Shown here in pieces: positions 28,337 to 38,877 of a stretch of DNA of 64,000 bases. The first letter of the stretch is position 1. Each line of letters begins with the position of its first letter. This DNA comes from Vibrio sp. RE86. Lineage in GTDB: Bacteria > Pseudomonadota > Gammaproteobacteria > Enterobacterales > Vibrionaceae. The notes below the pieces were generated by a model, which made no database searches, was not told the origin of the DNA, and saw nothing but the letters and a program-made list of their open reading frames with translations. The position numbers and the translations under genes were made by a program. Location: assembly GCF_013114545.1 (NCBI RefSeq), contig NZ_VTXI01000004.1, forward strand, positions 124,001 to 188,000, in the 5' to 3' direction.

Positions 28337-28403
28337 ATGCGCATCAGTAAGATGCGCATAATTTAAAAAGGTTCGAAAAATTCAGCCTAACTGGCGAATT
28401 TTT
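28337..28403 (-). terminator. Two hairpins after hupB
   Basis: Directly after the stop is AAAAATTC-GCC...GGC-GAATTTTT (28376-28403). A second stem, ATGCGCATC/GATGCGCAT (28337-28359), lies further on and is followed by T-rich sequence on the minus strand. Together they act as a tandem terminator. Confidence 0.75.
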
Positions 28404-28405
28404 GA

Positions 28406-28678
28406 TTAGTTACAAGAATCTTTAAGAGCTTTACCTGCTTTAAATGCTGGTACTTTAGCTTCTGCGATTTGGATCTCTTCGCCAGTCTTAGGGTTACGAC
28501 CAGTACGTGCTGCACGAGTACGTACGCTGAACGTACCAAAGCCAACTAGAGCAACTTGATCACCAGACTGCAGAGTATCGCCCACTGCTTCGATGAATGC
28601 GTCTAGAGCACGGCCAGCTGAAGCTTTTGATAGGTCTGCATTTTCTGCAATTTTTTCTACTAATTGTGTTTTATTCAC
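28406..28678 (-). CDS. hupB: DNA-binding protein HU-beta
   Basis: A histone-like nucleoid protein. The start is a GTG at 28678, giving [17 protein letters not shown] and the standard 90 residues. AAGGGG lies 7 nt upstream. The longer in-frame form from an ATG at 28699 would add 7 residues absent from the family. The DNA-binding arm contains [12 protein letters not shown] and the core [18 protein letters not shown]. The C-terminal DSCN is unusual for HU (a Cys next to the end). It lies between lon and ppiD, as in E. coli. Confidence 0.96.
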   Translation of the reverse strand: MNKTQLVEKIAENADLSKASAGRALDAFIEAVGDTLQSGDQVALVGFGTFSVRTRAARTGRNPKTGEEIQIAEAKVPAFKAGKALKDSCN

Positions 28679-28786
28679 TGTGATTCCCCTTTGTGCCATC
28701 TGTTCATTTTTTTATAGATGGCTTTACGTTCCATTTTATTTCAAATCAGCGACAAACCCTTGTGTAGTAAGGCTCGAAGCTATAGT

Positions 28787-28800
28787 CGCTAACGTTAGCG
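28787..28800. repeat. 14-bp perfect palindrome upstream of hupB
   Basis: CGCTAACGTTAGCG lies between the lon terminator and the hupB promoter region. It may be a protein-binding site; no factor is recognised. Confidence 0.35.
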
Positions 28801-28802
28801 CC

Positions 28803-28843
28803 CAAAAAAAACGCTGACAAGCCTTTTTATGCGTATCAGCGTA
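28803..28843 (-). terminator. Intrinsic terminator of lon
   Basis: On the minus strand ACGCTGA and TCAGCGT enclose an 18-nt loop and are followed by seven to eight T. Confidence 0.8.
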
Positions 28844-28871
28844 ATCTTTTACTTATTTTTGCTACATATCA

Positions 28872-31223
28872 CTATTTTACTGCAGCAAATTCGACACCTG
28901 ATGGGTCTTTTTCCAAAGCAACCTTCAGCACGTCATCAATCCACTGCACTGGAATTACTTTAAGATCAGCAATAACATTTTCAGGAATGTCTTCCAGATC
29001 ACGTTCGTTGTCTTTTGGAATCAGTACCGTTTTAATGCCACCACGGTGCGCTGCTAAAAGTTTTTCCTTCAAGCCACCGATCGGTAGAACTTCACCGCGA
29101 AGGGTAATTTCACCTGTCATGCCTACTTCCGCTTTCACAGGGTTACCCGTTAAGCTAGAAACCAAAGCAGTACACATGGCGATACCCGCACTTGGGCCAT
29201 CTTTTGGTGTTGCACCTTCTGGTACATGTACGTGAATATCACGCCTCTCGTAGAAGTCTGAGTTGATACCCAGTTTTTCAGCGCGAGAACGTACCACGGT
29301 CATTGCCGCTTGGATTGACTCTTTCATTACATCGCCAAGAGAGCCGGTTTGAGTCAGTTTCCCTTTGCCTGGCATAGATTCCGTTTCAATCGTCAGTAGG
29401 TCACCACCAACTTGAGTCCATGCTAGACCAGTCACTTGACCGATGCGGTTACTATCGTCTGCTTTACCAAAGTCATGACGCTGAACACCCAAGTAGTCTT
29501 TTAGGTTATCCATAGTTACGGTCACTGACTTCAGATCTGCATCTAGCAAAATGTTCTTCACTGCTTTACGACAAATCTTAGAAATTTCACGCTCTAGGCT
29601 ACGAACACCTGCTTCACGAGTGTAGTAACGAACGATACCAATGATTGCTGAGTCTTCGATTTGAATCTCGTTTGCTTTCAGGCCATTACGCTTAACTTGC
29701 TTATCAACCAAGTGACGCTTCGCAATGTTCAGTTTTTCGTCTTCGGTATAACCAGAAAGGCGGATCACTTCCATACGGTCAAGCAGTGGACCTGGGATAT
29801 CCATTGAGTTCGATGTCGCAACAAACATAACGTCAGACAAATCGTAGTCCACTTCTAGGTAGTGGTCATTGAATGCGTTGTTCTGCTCAGGGTCAAGAAC
29901 CTCAAGCAGTGCTGATGACGGATCACCACGCATATCTGAAGACATTTTGTCGATTTCATCAAGAAGGAAGAGTGGGTTTTTCACGCCAACTTTCGACATT
30001 TTCTGGATAAGCTTACCTGGCATTGAACCAATGTAAGTGCGTCGGTGACCGCGAATCTCTGCTTCATCACGAACGCCACCAAGCGCCATACGTGTGTACT
30101 TACGACCAGTCGCAGCCGCAATAGAGCGACCAAGAGATGTTTTACCGACACCAGGAGGCCCAACAAGACATAGGATAGGCCCTTTCAGCTTGTTGATACG
30201 ATTTTGTACCGCTAAGTACTCAAGGATGCGCTCTTTGACGCGCTCAAGTCCGTAGTGGTCTTCGTTCAGGATCTCTTCTGCCTTCGCTAGGTTTTTCTTC
30301 ACTTTTGAACGTTTCGTCCAAGGAACACCTAGCATCCAATCAATGTAGCCACGTACCACTGTCGCTTCTGCTGACATTGGTGACATCATTTTAAGCTTTT
30401 GTAGCTCTTGCTCTGTCTTTTCGCGTGCTTCTTGAGGCATTTTAGAGTCGATGATTTTTTGTTTCAGAGTTTCGAACTCATCTACACCATCTTCGCTTTC
30501 ACCCAACTCTTTTTGGATCGCTTTCATCTGCTCATTCAGATAATACTCACGCTGAGATTTTTCCATCTGCTTCTTCACGCGAGTGCGGATACGCTTCTCG
30601 ACTTGCAGTAGGTCAATCTCTGATTCCATCTGCCCCATCAAGAACTCAAGACGTTCGGTAACATCAAGAATCTCAAGGACATTTTGCTTTTCAGCTAGTT
30701 TTAGAGGCATGTGCGCTGCAATCGTGTCAGCAAGGCGAGCAGCTTCGTCGATACCACTTAGCGAAGTTAACACTTCAGGTGGAATCTTTTTATTAAGCTT
30801 AATGAAGCCTTCAAATTGGTTGATTGCGCTGCGAACAATTACTTCTTGTTCACGCTCATCTAATTCACTTGTGGTTAGATATTGCGCTTCAGCTAGGAAG
30901 AAATCGTTTTCAATGAAATGATTGATTTTTGCACGCTGCTGACCTTCAACTAGCACTTTCACTGTGCCGTCTGGTAGCTTAAGTAGTTGAAGGATGGTCG
31001 CAACGGTACCAACACCAAACATATCCGCTTGAGTTGGCTCATCAGTATCCGCTTCTTTTTGCGCTACTAATAGTACCTGCTTGTTGTTGTCCATCGCCGC
31101 TTCAAGGCAAGCAATCGACTTTTCTCGGCCAACAAACAGTGGAATTACCATGTGCGGGTAAACGACTACATCTCTTAGAGGTAGTACTGGGATCTCGATA
31201 CGTTCGGAACGTTCCAAGTTCAT
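28872..31223 (-). CDS. lon: ATP-dependent protease Lon
   Basis: The main cytoplasmic protease for misfolded and short-lived regulatory proteins. The 783 residues contain the N-terminal substrate domain, the AAA+ module (Walker [10 protein letters not shown] near 355; Walker [12 protein letters not shown]) and a C-terminal protease. The catalytic Ser is in [11 protein letters not shown] (about 678) and the Lys in [13 protein letters not shown] (about 721). The length equals that of other LonA. A sigma-32-like promoter lies upstream. Confidence 0.98.
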   Translation of the reverse strand: MNLERSERIEIPVLPLRDVVVYPHMVIPLFVGREKSIACLEAAMDNNKQVLLVAQKEADTDEPTQADMFGVGTVATILQLLKLPDGTVKVLVEGQQRAKINHFIENDFFLAEAQYLTTSELDEREQEVIVRSAINQFEGFIKLNKKIPPEVLTSLSGIDEAARLADTIAAHMPLKLAEKQNVLEILDVTERLEFLMGQMESEIDLLQVEKRIRTRVKKQMEKSQREYYLNEQMKAIQKELGESEDGVDEFETLKQKIIDSKMPQEAREKTEQELQKLKMMSPMSAEATVVRGYIDWMLGVPWTKRSKVKKNLAKAEEILNEDHYGLERVKERILEYLAVQNRINKLKGPILCLVGPPGVGKTSLGRSIAAATGRKYTRMALGGVRDEAEIRGHRRTYIGSMPGKLIQKMSKVGVKNPLFLLDEIDKMSSDMRGDPSSALLEVLDPEQNNAFNDHYLEVDYDLSDVMFVATSNSMDIPGPLLDRMEVIRLSGYTEDEKLNIAKRHLVDKQVKRNGLKANEIQIEDSAIIGIVRYYTREAGVRSLEREISKICRKAVKNILLDADLKSVTVTMDNLKDYLGVQRHDFGKADDSNRIGQVTGLAWTQVGGDLLTIETESMPGKGKLTQTGSLGDVMKESIQAAMTVVRSRAEKLGINSDFYERRDIHVHVPEGATPKDGPSAGIAMCTALVSSLTGNPVKAEVGMTGEITLRGEVLPIGGLKEKLLAAHRGGIKTVLIPKDNERDLEDIPENVIADLKVIPVQWIDDVLKVALEKDPSGVEFAAVK

Positions 31224-31256
31224 ATTATTCTCTCTTCCGCTTAGTCCTATTTGGAG

Positions 31257-31285
31257 TATATGGGGCTTAATTACTTGGATTCAAT
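31257..31285 (-). promoter_or_regulatory. Heat-shock (sigma-32) type promoter of lon
   Basis: On the minus strand ATTGAAT (-35) and CCCCATATA (-10) are separated by 14 nt, close to the consensus CTTGAAA and CCCCATNTA. It lies 34 bp before the lon start, just after the clpX terminator. Confidence 0.72.
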
Positions 31286-31291
31286 GAAAGA

Positions 31292-31325
31292 ATAAAAAAA
31301 AGGGAGTAATTGATTACTCCCTTTC
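31292..31325 (-). terminator. Intrinsic terminator of clpX
   Basis: AAGGGAGTAAT and ATTACTCCCTT around TG form an 11-bp stem, followed by TTTTTT on the minus strand. Confidence 0.92.
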
Positions 31326-31352
31326 TATTAGTATCGATTTATGTGAATCGGA

Positions 31353-32636
31353 TTAAGATTCAGCGCCTGCGGCTTGATTATCTGAATTGCTGTAAATTAG
31401 CAACGGATCAGATTCGCCTTTGATCACTGACTCATCAATCACAACCTTACTTACGTCGTCCATCGATGGCAATTCATACATTGTTTCTAGAAGTACACCT
31501 TCTAGGATTGAACGTAGACCACGAGCACCTGTTTTACGCTCCATCGCTTTCTTAGCGATTGCGCGTAGTGCATCTTCACGGAACTCAAGCTCCGCATCTT
31601 CTAGTTCAAATAACGCTGCATATTGCTTAGTCAGTGCGTTCTTTGGCTCACATAAGATCTGGATAAGTGCGTCTTCATCCAGCTCTGTTAGTGTTGTCGT
31701 AACAGGAAGACGACCAATGAACTCAGGGATTAGGCCATATTTAACCAAATCTTCTGGCTCAACTTTAGTGAATAGCTCACCGACTGTTTTGGTTTCGTCT
31801 TTAGAACGAACTTCTGCGCCGAAGCCGATACCTGTACCTGTAGCAACGCGCTGCTCGATAACTTTATCAAGGCCAGCAAAAGCACCACCACAAATAAATA
31901 GGATCTTAGACGTATCTACTTGCAGGAACTCTTGCTGAGGATGCTTACGACCACCTTGTGGTGGTACAGAAGCGACTGTGCCTTCAATCAGTTTTAGAAG
32001 CGCTTGCTGAACACCTTCACCAGACACATCACGTGTGATTGATGGGTTTTCAGCTTTACGAGAAATCTTATCGATTTCATCGATGTACACGATACCACGT
32101 TCTGCTTTCGCTACGTCGTAGTCACATTTCTGTAGAAGTTTCTGAATGATATTTTCTACGTCTTCACCAACATAACCCGCTTCAGTTAGCGTTGTTGCGT
32201 CAGCCATTGTGAACGGTACATCTAGGAAACGAGCAAGCGTCTCTGCCAATAGTGTTTTACCACTACCAGTAGGACCAATAAGAAGGATATTACTTTTACC
32301 AAGTTCTACACCTTCGCTTGTCGTATCGCCGTTACGTAAACGCTTATAGTGGTTATAAACGGCTACTGCTAGCACTTTCTTCGCGTAATCTTGACCAATC
32401 ACGTAGTCATCTAGGTGCTCTCGAATGTCACGAGGCACTGGCAGTGCTTCAGACTGTTTTTTCGGTAGAACATCTTTAATTTCTTCACGAATGATGTCGT
32501 TACATAAGTCGACACATTCGTCACAGATATAGACTGACGGACCAGCGATTAGCTTGCGAACTTCGTGCTGGCTTTTACCGCAGAAAGAGCAGTAAAGAAG
32601 CTTACTACTACCGCTCTCTTTGCTTTTATCTGTCAT
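31353..32636 (-). CDS. clpX: ClpXP protease ATP-binding subunit ClpX
   Basis: The unfoldase that feeds substrates (ssrA-tagged and others) into ClpP. An N-terminal four-cysteine zinc domain (CSFCGKSQ...ICDECVDLC, about residues 16-45) precedes an AAA+ module with Walker A GPTGSGKT (about 121-128) and Walker [11 protein letters not shown]. The IGF loop for ClpP docking is present as [10 protein letters not shown]. It has 427 residues. It follows clpP by 64 bp, so the operon is clpP-clpX. Confidence 0.98.
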   Translation of the reverse strand: MTDKSKESGSSKLLYCSFCGKSQHEVRKLIAGPSVYICDECVDLCNDIIREEIKDVLPKKQSEALPVPRDIREHLDDYVIGQDYAKKVLAVAVYNHYKRLRNGDTTSEGVELGKSNILLIGPTGSGKTLLAETLARFLDVPFTMADATTLTEAGYVGEDVENIIQKLLQKCDYDVAKAERGIVYIDEIDKISRKAENPSITRDVSGEGVQQALLKLIEGTVASVPPQGGRKHPQQEFLQVDTSKILFICGGAFAGLDKVIEQRVATGTGIGFGAEVRSKDETKTVGELFTKVEPEDLVKYGLIPEFIGRLPVTTTLTELDEDALIQILCEPKNALTKQYAALFELEDAELEFREDALRAIAKKAMERKTGARGLRSILEGVLLETMYELPSMDDVSKVVIDESVIKGESDPLLIYSNSDNQAAGAES

Positions 32637-32700
32637 TCGCTAACCTCTTAGCCTTACTCATATGTTTTGAGTGTATATCAATATATGGCAATGTTGCTAG

Positions 32701-33327
32701 TTATTCACCGCGATGAGTGAGAACCGCATCCACTAGACCATAGTCAACCGCTTGTTGAGCAGCCATAAAGTTATCACGATCAGTGTCACGCTCAATCACT
32801 TCTAGAGGCTGACCAGTATGTTCAGCAAGTAGAGTGTTTAGTTTTTGTTTGATCGTTAGGATTTCTTGCGCGTGGATCTGAATATCAGACGCCTGCCCTT
32901 GGAAACCGCCAAGTGGTTGGTGAATCATTACACGTGAGTTAGGTAGTACGTATCGCTTACCTGGTGCACCACCAGCAAGCAGGAAGGCACCCATTGAGCA
33001 CGCTTGACCCATACACACTGTACTTACATTTGGCTTGATGAACTGCATGGTGTCATAGATGGACATACCTGCTGTTACACTACCGCCCGGTGAATTGATG
33101 TATAGGAAAATGTCTTTGTCTGGGTTCTCTGACTCTAGGAAAAGTAGCTGTGCCACGACAAGGTTTGCCATGTGGTCTTCCACTTGACCAGTCAAGAAAA
33201 TCACACGTTCTTTCAGCAAACGAGAATAGATATCGTAAGAACGTTCACCACGGGAAGTCTGTTCAACCACCATTGGTACTAGTGCGTCCATAATCGATGG
33301 CATTGTATTTTTTTCTTGGTAGCTCAT
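32701..33327 (-). CDS. clpP: ATP-dependent Clp protease proteolytic subunit ClpP
   Basis: A tetradecameric serine protease. The Ser-His-Asp triad is visible in [11 protein letters not shown] (about S111), MIHQPLGG (about H136) and DTDRDNFM (about D185). The N-terminus [20 protein letters not shown] includes a short propeptide removed on maturation. The 208-residue length is typical. It lies downstream of tig after a long hairpin and is co-oriented with clpX. Confidence 0.98.
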   Translation of the reverse strand: MSYQEKNTMPSIMDALVPMVVEQTSRGERSYDIYSRLLKERVIFLTGQVEDHMANLVVAQLLFLESENPDKDIFLYINSPGGSVTAGMSIYDTMQFIKPNVSTVCMGQACSMGAFLLAGGAPGKRYVLPNSRVMIHQPLGGFQGQASDIQIHAQEILTIKQKLNTLLAEHTGQPLEVIERDTDRDNFMAAQQAVDYGLVDAVLTHRGE

Positions 33328-33344
33328 ATTCTTATGTCCCTAAA

Positions 33345-33381
33345 ATAAATGGCCCGTATGATACATATCATACGGACCATT
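33345..33381 (-). terminator. Long hairpin between tig and clpP
   Basis: On the minus strand ATGGTCCGTATGAT and ATCATACGGGCCAT form a 14-bp stem (one G-T pair), followed by a weak TTTATTTTA tract. It is a terminator or a partial attenuator into clpP. Confidence 0.7.
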
Positions 33382-33432
33382 GTTAGCAGAATAGTTAACG
33401 CTAAGTCAACCTTCTCAGCAATTTATTGCTTA

Positions 33433-34737
33433 TTAAGCAGGCTGCTGTTGGTTCATTAGCTCGTTGAAGCTAACTTCTGTTTCAGAAACCTGTGCTTTAG
33501 CGATGATTGCGTCAATCGCTTGCTCTTCTAGAGCTACGTTGCGCATGTTGTTCATCATTTGCTCGTTCTGCTCGTAGTAAGAGATAACTTCTGTTGGATC
33601 TTCGTATGCAGTTGCCATTTCAGAGATAAGTGCTTTCACTTTCTCGTCGTCAGCTTTTAGCTCTTCAGACTTGATTACTTCACCTAGTAGAAGACCAACA
33701 ACTACGCGACGCTTAGCTTGCTCTTCGAACAGCTCACGTGGAAGTTGCTCAGCAGCTTCTGGGTTACCACCGAAACGCTGTGCAGCTTGTTGACGTAGAG
33801 TACCGATTTCTTGATCGATAAGTGCAGCTGGCACGTCGATGTCGTTCTCTTTAACTAGACCGTCAATAGCTTGCTCTTTGATGCGGTTCTTAATAGCTTG
33901 CTTAAGTTCGCGCTCCATGTTCTTACGAACTTCAGCTTTAAGAGCGTCAACGCCACCTTCAGCAACACCGAACTTAGAAACGAACTCGTCGTTTAGTTCT
34001 GGAAGCTCACGAGCTTCAACTTTGCTTAGTTTGATAGCGAATTTCGCTGCTTTACCTTTTAGGTTTTCAGCGTGGTAATCTTCTGGGAAAGTCACGTCGA
34101 TTTCGAATTCCATACCAGCAGTCTTACCTGCGATACCGTCTTCAAAACCAGGAATCATGCGACCAGCGCCCATTTCTAGTGGGAAGTTCTCAGCTTTACC
34201 GCCTTCGAACTCTTCACCGTCGATAGAACCAACGAAGTCGATAGTTGCACGAGTACCTTCGCCTGCAGCTTCTTCAACTTCAGTCCAAGTCGCTTGTTGC
34301 TTACGTAGAGTGTCGATCATCTCTTCAACGTCAGCGTCGTTAACTTCAGTTGTTGGTTTTTCAACAGTGATGTTTTCTAGACCTTTCAGCTCAACTTCTG
34401 GGTAAACTTCAAAAGTTGCGTTGAATACTAGGTCTTGACCTTCAGCGCCTTCAACTGGTGCGAAAGTAGGTGCGCCTGCTGGGTTGATCTTCTCTTTAAC
34501 GATCGCTTCGATGAAGTGACGTTGCATTACTTCGCCCATCACGTCTTGACGTACTGCTTTGCCGTACATCTTCGCAACCATTTTTAGAGGCACTTTGCCT
34601 TTACGGAAACCATCGAAACGACGGTTTTTTGCGATGTTGCGTAGTTCAGCTGTTACAGCATCTTCGATGTTTGCAGCAGGAACAGTAATGTTTAGACGGC
34701 GCTCTAGGCCCTCTAGCGTTTCAACAGTAACTTGCAT
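33433..34737 (-). CDS. tig: Trigger factor (ribosome-associated chaperone)
   Basis: The first chaperone to meet nascent chains at the ribosome exit. The 434 residues form an N-terminal ribosome-binding domain with the signature [11 protein letters not shown] (about 44-54), an FKBP-like prolyl isomerase domain (about 150-245, [13 protein letters not shown]) and a helical C-terminal cavity. The gene order tig-clpP-clpX-lon is conserved. It is preceded by a predicted promoter about 220 nt upstream and a structured leader. Confidence 0.97.
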   Translation of the reverse strand: MQVTVETLEGLERRLNITVPAANIEDAVTAELRNIAKNRRFDGFRKGKVPLKMVAKMYGKAVRQDVMGEVMQRHFIEAIVKEKINPAGAPTFAPVEGAEGQDLVFNATFEVYPEVELKGLENITVEKPTTEVNDADVEEMIDTLRKQQATWTEVEEAAGEGTRATIDFVGSIDGEEFEGGKAENFPLEMGAGRMIPGFEDGIAGKTAGMEFEIDVTFPEDYHAENLKGKAAKFAIKLSKVEARELPELNDEFVSKFGVAEGGVDALKAEVRKNMERELKQAIKNRIKEQAIDGLVKENDIDVPAALIDQEIGTLRQQAAQRFGGNPEAAEQLPRELFEEQAKRRVVVGLLLGEVIKSEELKADDEKVKALISEMATAYEDPTEVISYYEQNEQMMNNMRNVALEEQAIDAIIAKAQVSETEVSFNELMNQQQPA

Positions 34738-34951
34738 TATTCTTTAACCTCAAAACTGGCTCAGATAACTGAGCTTATGTGCCCTACTCCGTAAAGGAGG
34801 TAAGACCCATCCTTGTTTGTACTCTATGAGTACTCTTCTATAAATCGAGTATCGATAACTGACGAGTCAATCATCGGACTAATTAGCGATATCCTTACGA
34901 ATTAAATTCGGTCAAAAGGTATCTCCGATTAGCCTCAGGATAAAAATTTAG
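34738..34951 (-). promoter_or_regulatory. Long structured 5' leader of tig
   Basis: About 215 nt between the predicted transcription start and the tig ATG. Successive hairpins include GCTCAG-ATAA-CTGAGC (34759-34774), CTCC-GTAAA-GGAG (34787-34799), GTACTC-TAT-GAGTAC (34819-34833) and ATCGA-GTA-TCGAT (34844-34856). The GAGG ribosome binding site sits just outside the first. I do not recognise it as a known riboswitch class. Confidence 0.5.
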
Positions 34952-34958
34952 ACGCAGC

Positions 34959-34987
34959 ATTCTACCGACCAGAACGATAGCTGTCGA
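34959..34987 (-). promoter_or_regulatory. Predicted sigma-70 promoter of tig
   Basis: On the minus strand TCGACA and TAGAAT, each five of six to consensus, are separated by exactly 17 bp. Confidence 0.55.
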
Positions 34988-35240
34988 GTCTAGCCCCACG
35001 ATCGCTACGGGATTCACCTAAAAACTCACTTAACTGCTAAAAAAAGCGTCAATAATGACTGCTTTGTTTCCAGAAATGGGGACATTAATGCCTTTTTCAA
35101 GAGAAACTAACGTTTTTTTTCGATTAAAGATCAAAAGTAGATCTAAGTCCGGTTTTATCCCTCACTTTATCAATACCAATCAACACATTCATAACAAAAG
35201 CCTTTACGCTATTAACGTTCAATGAAGTTTCACAGGGTGA
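34988..35240. other. Remainder of the tig-dctB divergent gap
   Basis: This 253-bp part of the 503-bp divergent gap precedes dctB. It is AT-rich and must hold the dctB promoter, but I see no -10/-35 pair or sigma-54 element that I trust. No ORF with a ribosome binding site, RNA gene or repeat is recognised. Confidence 0.5.
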
Positions 35241-35243
35241 GTG

Positions 35244-37031
35244 ATGTTGGCGTTTCGTCGTAGCAAGTTGTATCTCTTTGCACTTTATCTCGTCATCATT
35301 TTTGGCGGGTCTAGCTGGGTTTGGCAATCAAGTGAAGACAAACAATTTGCCCTGCATGAAGAACAGCTTGAGCGTTTTGCTGAGTTCATTGCAAGTAAGC
35401 TTGATAAGTACGCTCACCTTCCTCAATTGATAGCTAAAGACACCGAGATCATTGCGGCCTTACAAAACCCAAATAACTCGGCGCAAATCGAACTAACCAA
35501 TCGATACTTACAACAAATCAATACCACGATTCAATCTACAGACACTTACCTGCTAGACGAATTTGGCAACACTATTGCCGCGAGCAACTGGAATTTAGAC
35601 CGTTCGTTCATTGCTCGCAATTACGCTTGGCGCCCCTATTTCTCTAAGGCGATTCAAGGTAAGCCAAGTCAGTACTTTGCATTGGGCTCAAGTTCAAAGC
35701 AGCGTGGTTATTACTTCTCTTACCCGGTTACCTATGCCGCCGATGTGATTGGCGTCATCGTGGTTAAAATGGATCTCACTGCCCTCGAGGCAAACTGGCA
35801 AAACCGAACAAGCACTTTTGTCGCTACCGATAGATATAATGTGATTTTTATGTCGAGTAATGAAGAGTGGCTTTTTCGCAGTCTGGCCACACTGTCAGAA
35901 TCCCAAAGACAAGCGATTCTCAATAGTCGCCAGTACCTCGATACACCTATCCGCTCGTTTCGTTTGGTCGGCGATCTACATGCTAAGCACACTCAACTGC
36001 GTAACCCCGCGATCCCAGGGTTTGAAAACGACTACTTAGTCTCTTCGCAAACATTGGATGAGCACGATCTAACAATTAGAGTACTGACCTCAAAAGTAAT
36101 GTTACTTTGGTCCACCCTCAGTTTTGTTCTTATCGTAACGCTTGTTTTCGTTATTGCTTACTTATCGCTTCAGCTCACTTATCAAAGACAGCTCAAAAAG
36201 CGTCAGTTCGAACAGCTGCAATCTGAAGCTAAGCAAAAGCTTGAGTTTTTGGTAATGGAACGTACTGCGGAACTGCAAGCAGAGATAAGCGAAAGAGAGA
36301 AGACCGACACCGCCTTACGCCAAACTCAGAACGAGTTGATTCAAGCTGCGAAACTTGCGGTACTAGGCCAAATGTCAGCCAGCATTAGTCATGAACTCAA
36401 CAATCCCTTGGCCGCGATTCGTAGTTTTGCCGACAACGGCCGACGTTTCCTTGAGAAGCAACACGTCGAGCGTGTCGATGACAATTTAATGCGAATTTCA
36501 GCGCTCACTGAACGCATGGCGAAGATCAGTAATCAGCTTCGCTCATTCGCCCGTAAAAGTGACAGCAATGACGTGAGTGCGCTCGACATCGAACCTGTTA
36601 TCGTTGCTGCAAAAGAGCTACTTGCTCCGCAGTTTAAAGCCAATCAAATCCGACTAACCACCGCTATTGAGCCAACGTTACCTAAAGTAAGAATTAACGC
36701 CATTCAATTTGAACAAGTGTTAATTAACTTACTGACGAATGCTATCCAAGCACTCGAAGAACAAAGTGACAAGCAGATAACGCTTGCTGTCACTCTTCAG
36801 TCTGAAAGCTTACAAATACATGTGGATGATAACGGACCGGGTATCCCTTTTGACCAACGTACCCAACTGTTTGAGCCTTTCTACACCACGAAGAAAAACG
36901 GCTTAGGACTAGGGTTGTCCATTTCGCACCAAATAATGCAAGCGATGAACGGCGATCTGTCCATTGATCAAGCACCATTGGGCGGAGCGCGATTCACGTT
37001 AATGTTGCCAACCGAAGCAGAACAAGAATAG
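35244..37031 (+). CDS. dctB: C4-dicarboxylate sensor histidine kinase DctB
   Basis: A membrane kinase that senses succinate, malate or fumarate and phosphorylates DctD. Two membrane segments (about 10-28 and 290-312) flank a double-Cache periplasmic domain with the DctB-type SFIARNYAWRPYFSKAIQGKPSQYFALG. A coiled-coil linker leads to the kinase core: H-box ISHELNNPLAAIRSF, N-box INLLTNAIQAL, and the G-boxes DNGPGIP and GLGLGLSIS. The ATG at 35244 is preferred over the GTG three bases earlier for its spacing from AGGG. It lies 7-13 bp before dctD, so they form one operon. Confidence 0.95.
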   Translation: MLAFRRSKLYLFALYLVIIFGGSSWVWQSSEDKQFALHEEQLERFAEFIASKLDKYAHLPQLIAKDTEIIAALQNPNNSAQIELTNRYLQQINTTIQSTDTYLLDEFGNTIAASNWNLDRSFIARNYAWRPYFSKAIQGKPSQYFALGSSSKQRGYYFSYPVTYAADVIGVIVVKMDLTALEANWQNRTSTFVATDRYNVIFMSSNEEWLFRSLATLSESQRQAILNSRQYLDTPIRSFRLVGDLHAKHTQLRNPAIPGFENDYLVSSQTLDEHDLTIRVLTSKVMLLWSTLSFVLIVTLVFVIAYLSLQLTYQRQLKKRQFEQLQSEAKQKLEFLVMERTAELQAEISEREKTDTALRQTQNELIQAAKLAVLGQMSASISHELNNPLAAIRSFADNGRRFLEKQHVERVDDNLMRISALTERMAKISNQLRSFARKSDSNDVSALDIEPVIVAAKELLAPQFKANQIRLTTAIEPTLPKVRINAIQFEQVLINLLTNAIQALEEQSDKQITLAVTLQSESLQIHVDDNGPGIPFDQRTQLFEPFYTTKKNGLGLGLSISHQIMQAMNGDLSIDQAPLGGARFTLMLPTEAEQE

Positions 37032-37044
37032 AAAAGGAATGTCG

Positions 37045-38385
37045 ATGTACGATGTAATATTCATTGATGATGAAAGTGATATCCGTCTTGCCATAGAACA
37101 AAGTTTCGAACTGGAAGAGATCTCCGCACGCTTTTTTGCTAGCGCGGAAGAGGCATTACTCGCCATTAAGCAAGACGGATTACCTAAAGTCGTCATTACC
37201 GACATCTGCTTGCCGGGCTTGTCTGGCGAAAACATTCTCACCAGTATTTTGCACCAAGACCCAGACATTCCTGTTATTTTGATTACAGGCCACGGGGACA
37301 TTTCTATGGCCGTTAACGCGCTAAGAAACGGAGCGTATGACTTTATTGAAAAACCTTTTCCGATTGACCGTCTTATCGATACTACTCGCAGAGCGTTAGA
37401 AAAGCGTGATTTAACCCTCGAGAACCAAACGCTAAAACGAAGCTTAAAGGCCAGCCAGACACTTGGTCCCAGAATCATTGGCGATACACCTTCTATCCAA
37501 GCTTTGCGTGACACCATTATCCATATCGCTGATACAAGTGCTGATATCTTACTGTTTGGCGAAACCGGGACGGGTAAAGAGCTATTTGCTCGTTCTATTC
37601 ACGAGCAAAGCTCTAGACGCGACAATAACTTTGTTGCCATTAACTGTGGTGCCGTCGCGGAGAATTTGATTGAAAGTGAGCTTTACGGTCATGAAAAAGG
37701 GGCGTTTACTGGGGCCGATAGCCAACGTATCGGTAAGCTTGAGCATGCTCAAGGCGGTACACTTTTTCTTGATGAGATTGAGTCGATGCCGATGCAAGCT
37801 CAGATACGCCTACTGCGCGTTTTACAAGAACGAGTTATCGAGCGTGTCGGTTCTAATGAACTCATCCCCATTGATATTCGTGTTATCGCCGCAACCAAAG
37901 TCGACTTAAAACAAGCCTCTGCAGAAGGCTCATTTCGAGAAGATCTCTATTATCGTCTCAACGTAGTTACGCTAGACCTGCCACCATTAAGGCAGCGTAA
38001 AGAGGACATCCTCACCCTCTTTCACCACTTCTTATTGGTTGCGGCTGCGCGCTATGGCAAATCAGCCCCTGCCATTGATAACAAACAGATCCAAAACTTG
38101 ATGACTCATGATTGGCCCGGCAATGTCAGAGAGTTAAGAAATGCAGCAGAGCGCTTTGTGCTGCTCGGTAAACTGGGGCAATTTTGTGACAGTGAATCAA
38201 GTGATGAAGTTTATAGCCTTGCCCAGCAAGTGGCGGAGTTCGAGAAAAGCATCTTAGAACAGGCGCTTGACCAGTGTGATGGCAGTATCAAACACACTAT
38301 GGAACACCTGCAGTTGGCAAGAAAAACACTTTACGACAAAATGCAAAAATATGGCCTAGATAAGAGTAAATACAAAAGTGAATAG
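37045..38385 (+). CDS. dctD: C4-dicarboxylate response regulator DctD (sigma-54 activator)
   Basis: An NtrC-family activator. The receiver domain has the phospho-acceptor Asp in VVITDICLPG (about residue 52). The AAA+ domain has Walker A GETGTGKE (about 173) and the sigma-54 contact loop GAFTGA. A Fis-type helix-turn-helix (HLQLARKTLYDKMQKYGL) ends the protein. Two ATGs are possible; 37045 is better spaced from AAAAGGA than 37039. The only sigma-54 promoter I find in the area is that of dctP, which fits its role. Confidence 0.95.
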   Translation: MYDVIFIDDESDIRLAIEQSFELEEISARFFASAEEALLAIKQDGLPKVVITDICLPGLSGENILTSILHQDPDIPVILITGHGDISMAVNALRNGAYDFIEKPFPIDRLIDTTRRALEKRDLTLENQTLKRSLKASQTLGPRIIGDTPSIQALRDTIIHIADTSADILLFGETGTGKELFARSIHEQSSRRDNNFVAINCGAVAENLIESELYGHEKGAFTGADSQRIGKLEHAQGGTLFLDEIESMPMQAQIRLLRVLQERVIERVGSNELIPIDIRVIAATKVDLKQASAEGSFREDLYYRLNVVTLDLPPLRQRKEDILTLFHHFLLVAAARYGKSAPAIDNKQIQNLMTHDWPGNVRELRNAAERFVLLGKLGQFCDSESSDEVYSLAQQVAEFEKSILEQALDQCDGSIKHTMEHLQLARKTLYDKMQKYGLDKSKYKSE

Positions 38386-38451
38386 AACATTCACATTTTA
38401 TTCATATTCAGTTCGGTAAATTGAGTTCATCGCATTTAAGAGGGACTCCCC

Positions 38452-38790
38452 ATGAAAAAATTATCTATCGCAGCCACTATTATCGTTTCTTTGTTTTCTG
38501 CCGCATCTTTCGCTGACGAAGGGTTCAATGAGTTTGAGAAGCAAGATGTCGCTCACTGCCTTGGTTGGGCAGCAGGCATTGATGAAAATGCGGACTTTGG
38601 TTCATACATGGCGGAACTGGCCAAAGGTCGTACAGATGTACTTACAGATGATGTAAAAGTAATGGAAGAGTTTGGTACCGCTATGGGCTATTCAGAAGCA
38701 ATGATTGAATTCAAAAGTGCTAAAGCGGCGCAAGAGCGTTATCAACAAGTGTGTGGACCGGTGAAAGCAAAATACGACATCGGTAGCTAA
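38452..38790 (+). CDS. Small exported protein of unknown function
   Basis: 112 residues with a clear Sec signal peptide (MKKLSIAATIIVSLFSAASFA cleaved before DEGFN). The mature part is about 91 residues, acidic and helical, with two cysteines (HCLGWAAG and QVCGPV) that could form a disulfide. I do not recognise the family. It follows dctD by 66 bp on the same strand with its own GAGGG Shine-Dalgarno, and a terminator follows, so it may be the last gene of the dctBD transcript. A link to dicarboxylate uptake is only positional. Confidence 0.8.
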   Translation: MKKLSIAATIIVSLFSAASFADEGFNEFEKQDVAHCLGWAAGIDENADFGSYMAELAKGRTDVLTDDVKVMEEFGTAMGYSEAMIEFKSAKAAQERYQQVCGPVKAKYDIGS

Positions 38791-38821
38791 GTTCACACAC
38801 CACTGCCCTAAATTTCCGAAT

Positions 38822-38851
38822 GCCCAGATTGACAATCAATCTGGGCTTTTC
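38822..38851 (+). terminator. Intrinsic terminator after the small exported protein gene
   Basis: GCCCAGATTG and CAATCTGGGC around ACAAT form a 10-bp stem followed by TTTT. Confidence 0.88.
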
Positions 38852-38877
38852 GTTATAGGCTATCTAACCAGCTTCTA

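Noticed and set aside
31420..31938. 172-codon open frame opposite clpX
   Set aside because: It lies wholly inside a well-supported essential gene, is Ser-rich as expected for a shadow frame, and has no ribosome binding site or family resemblance.
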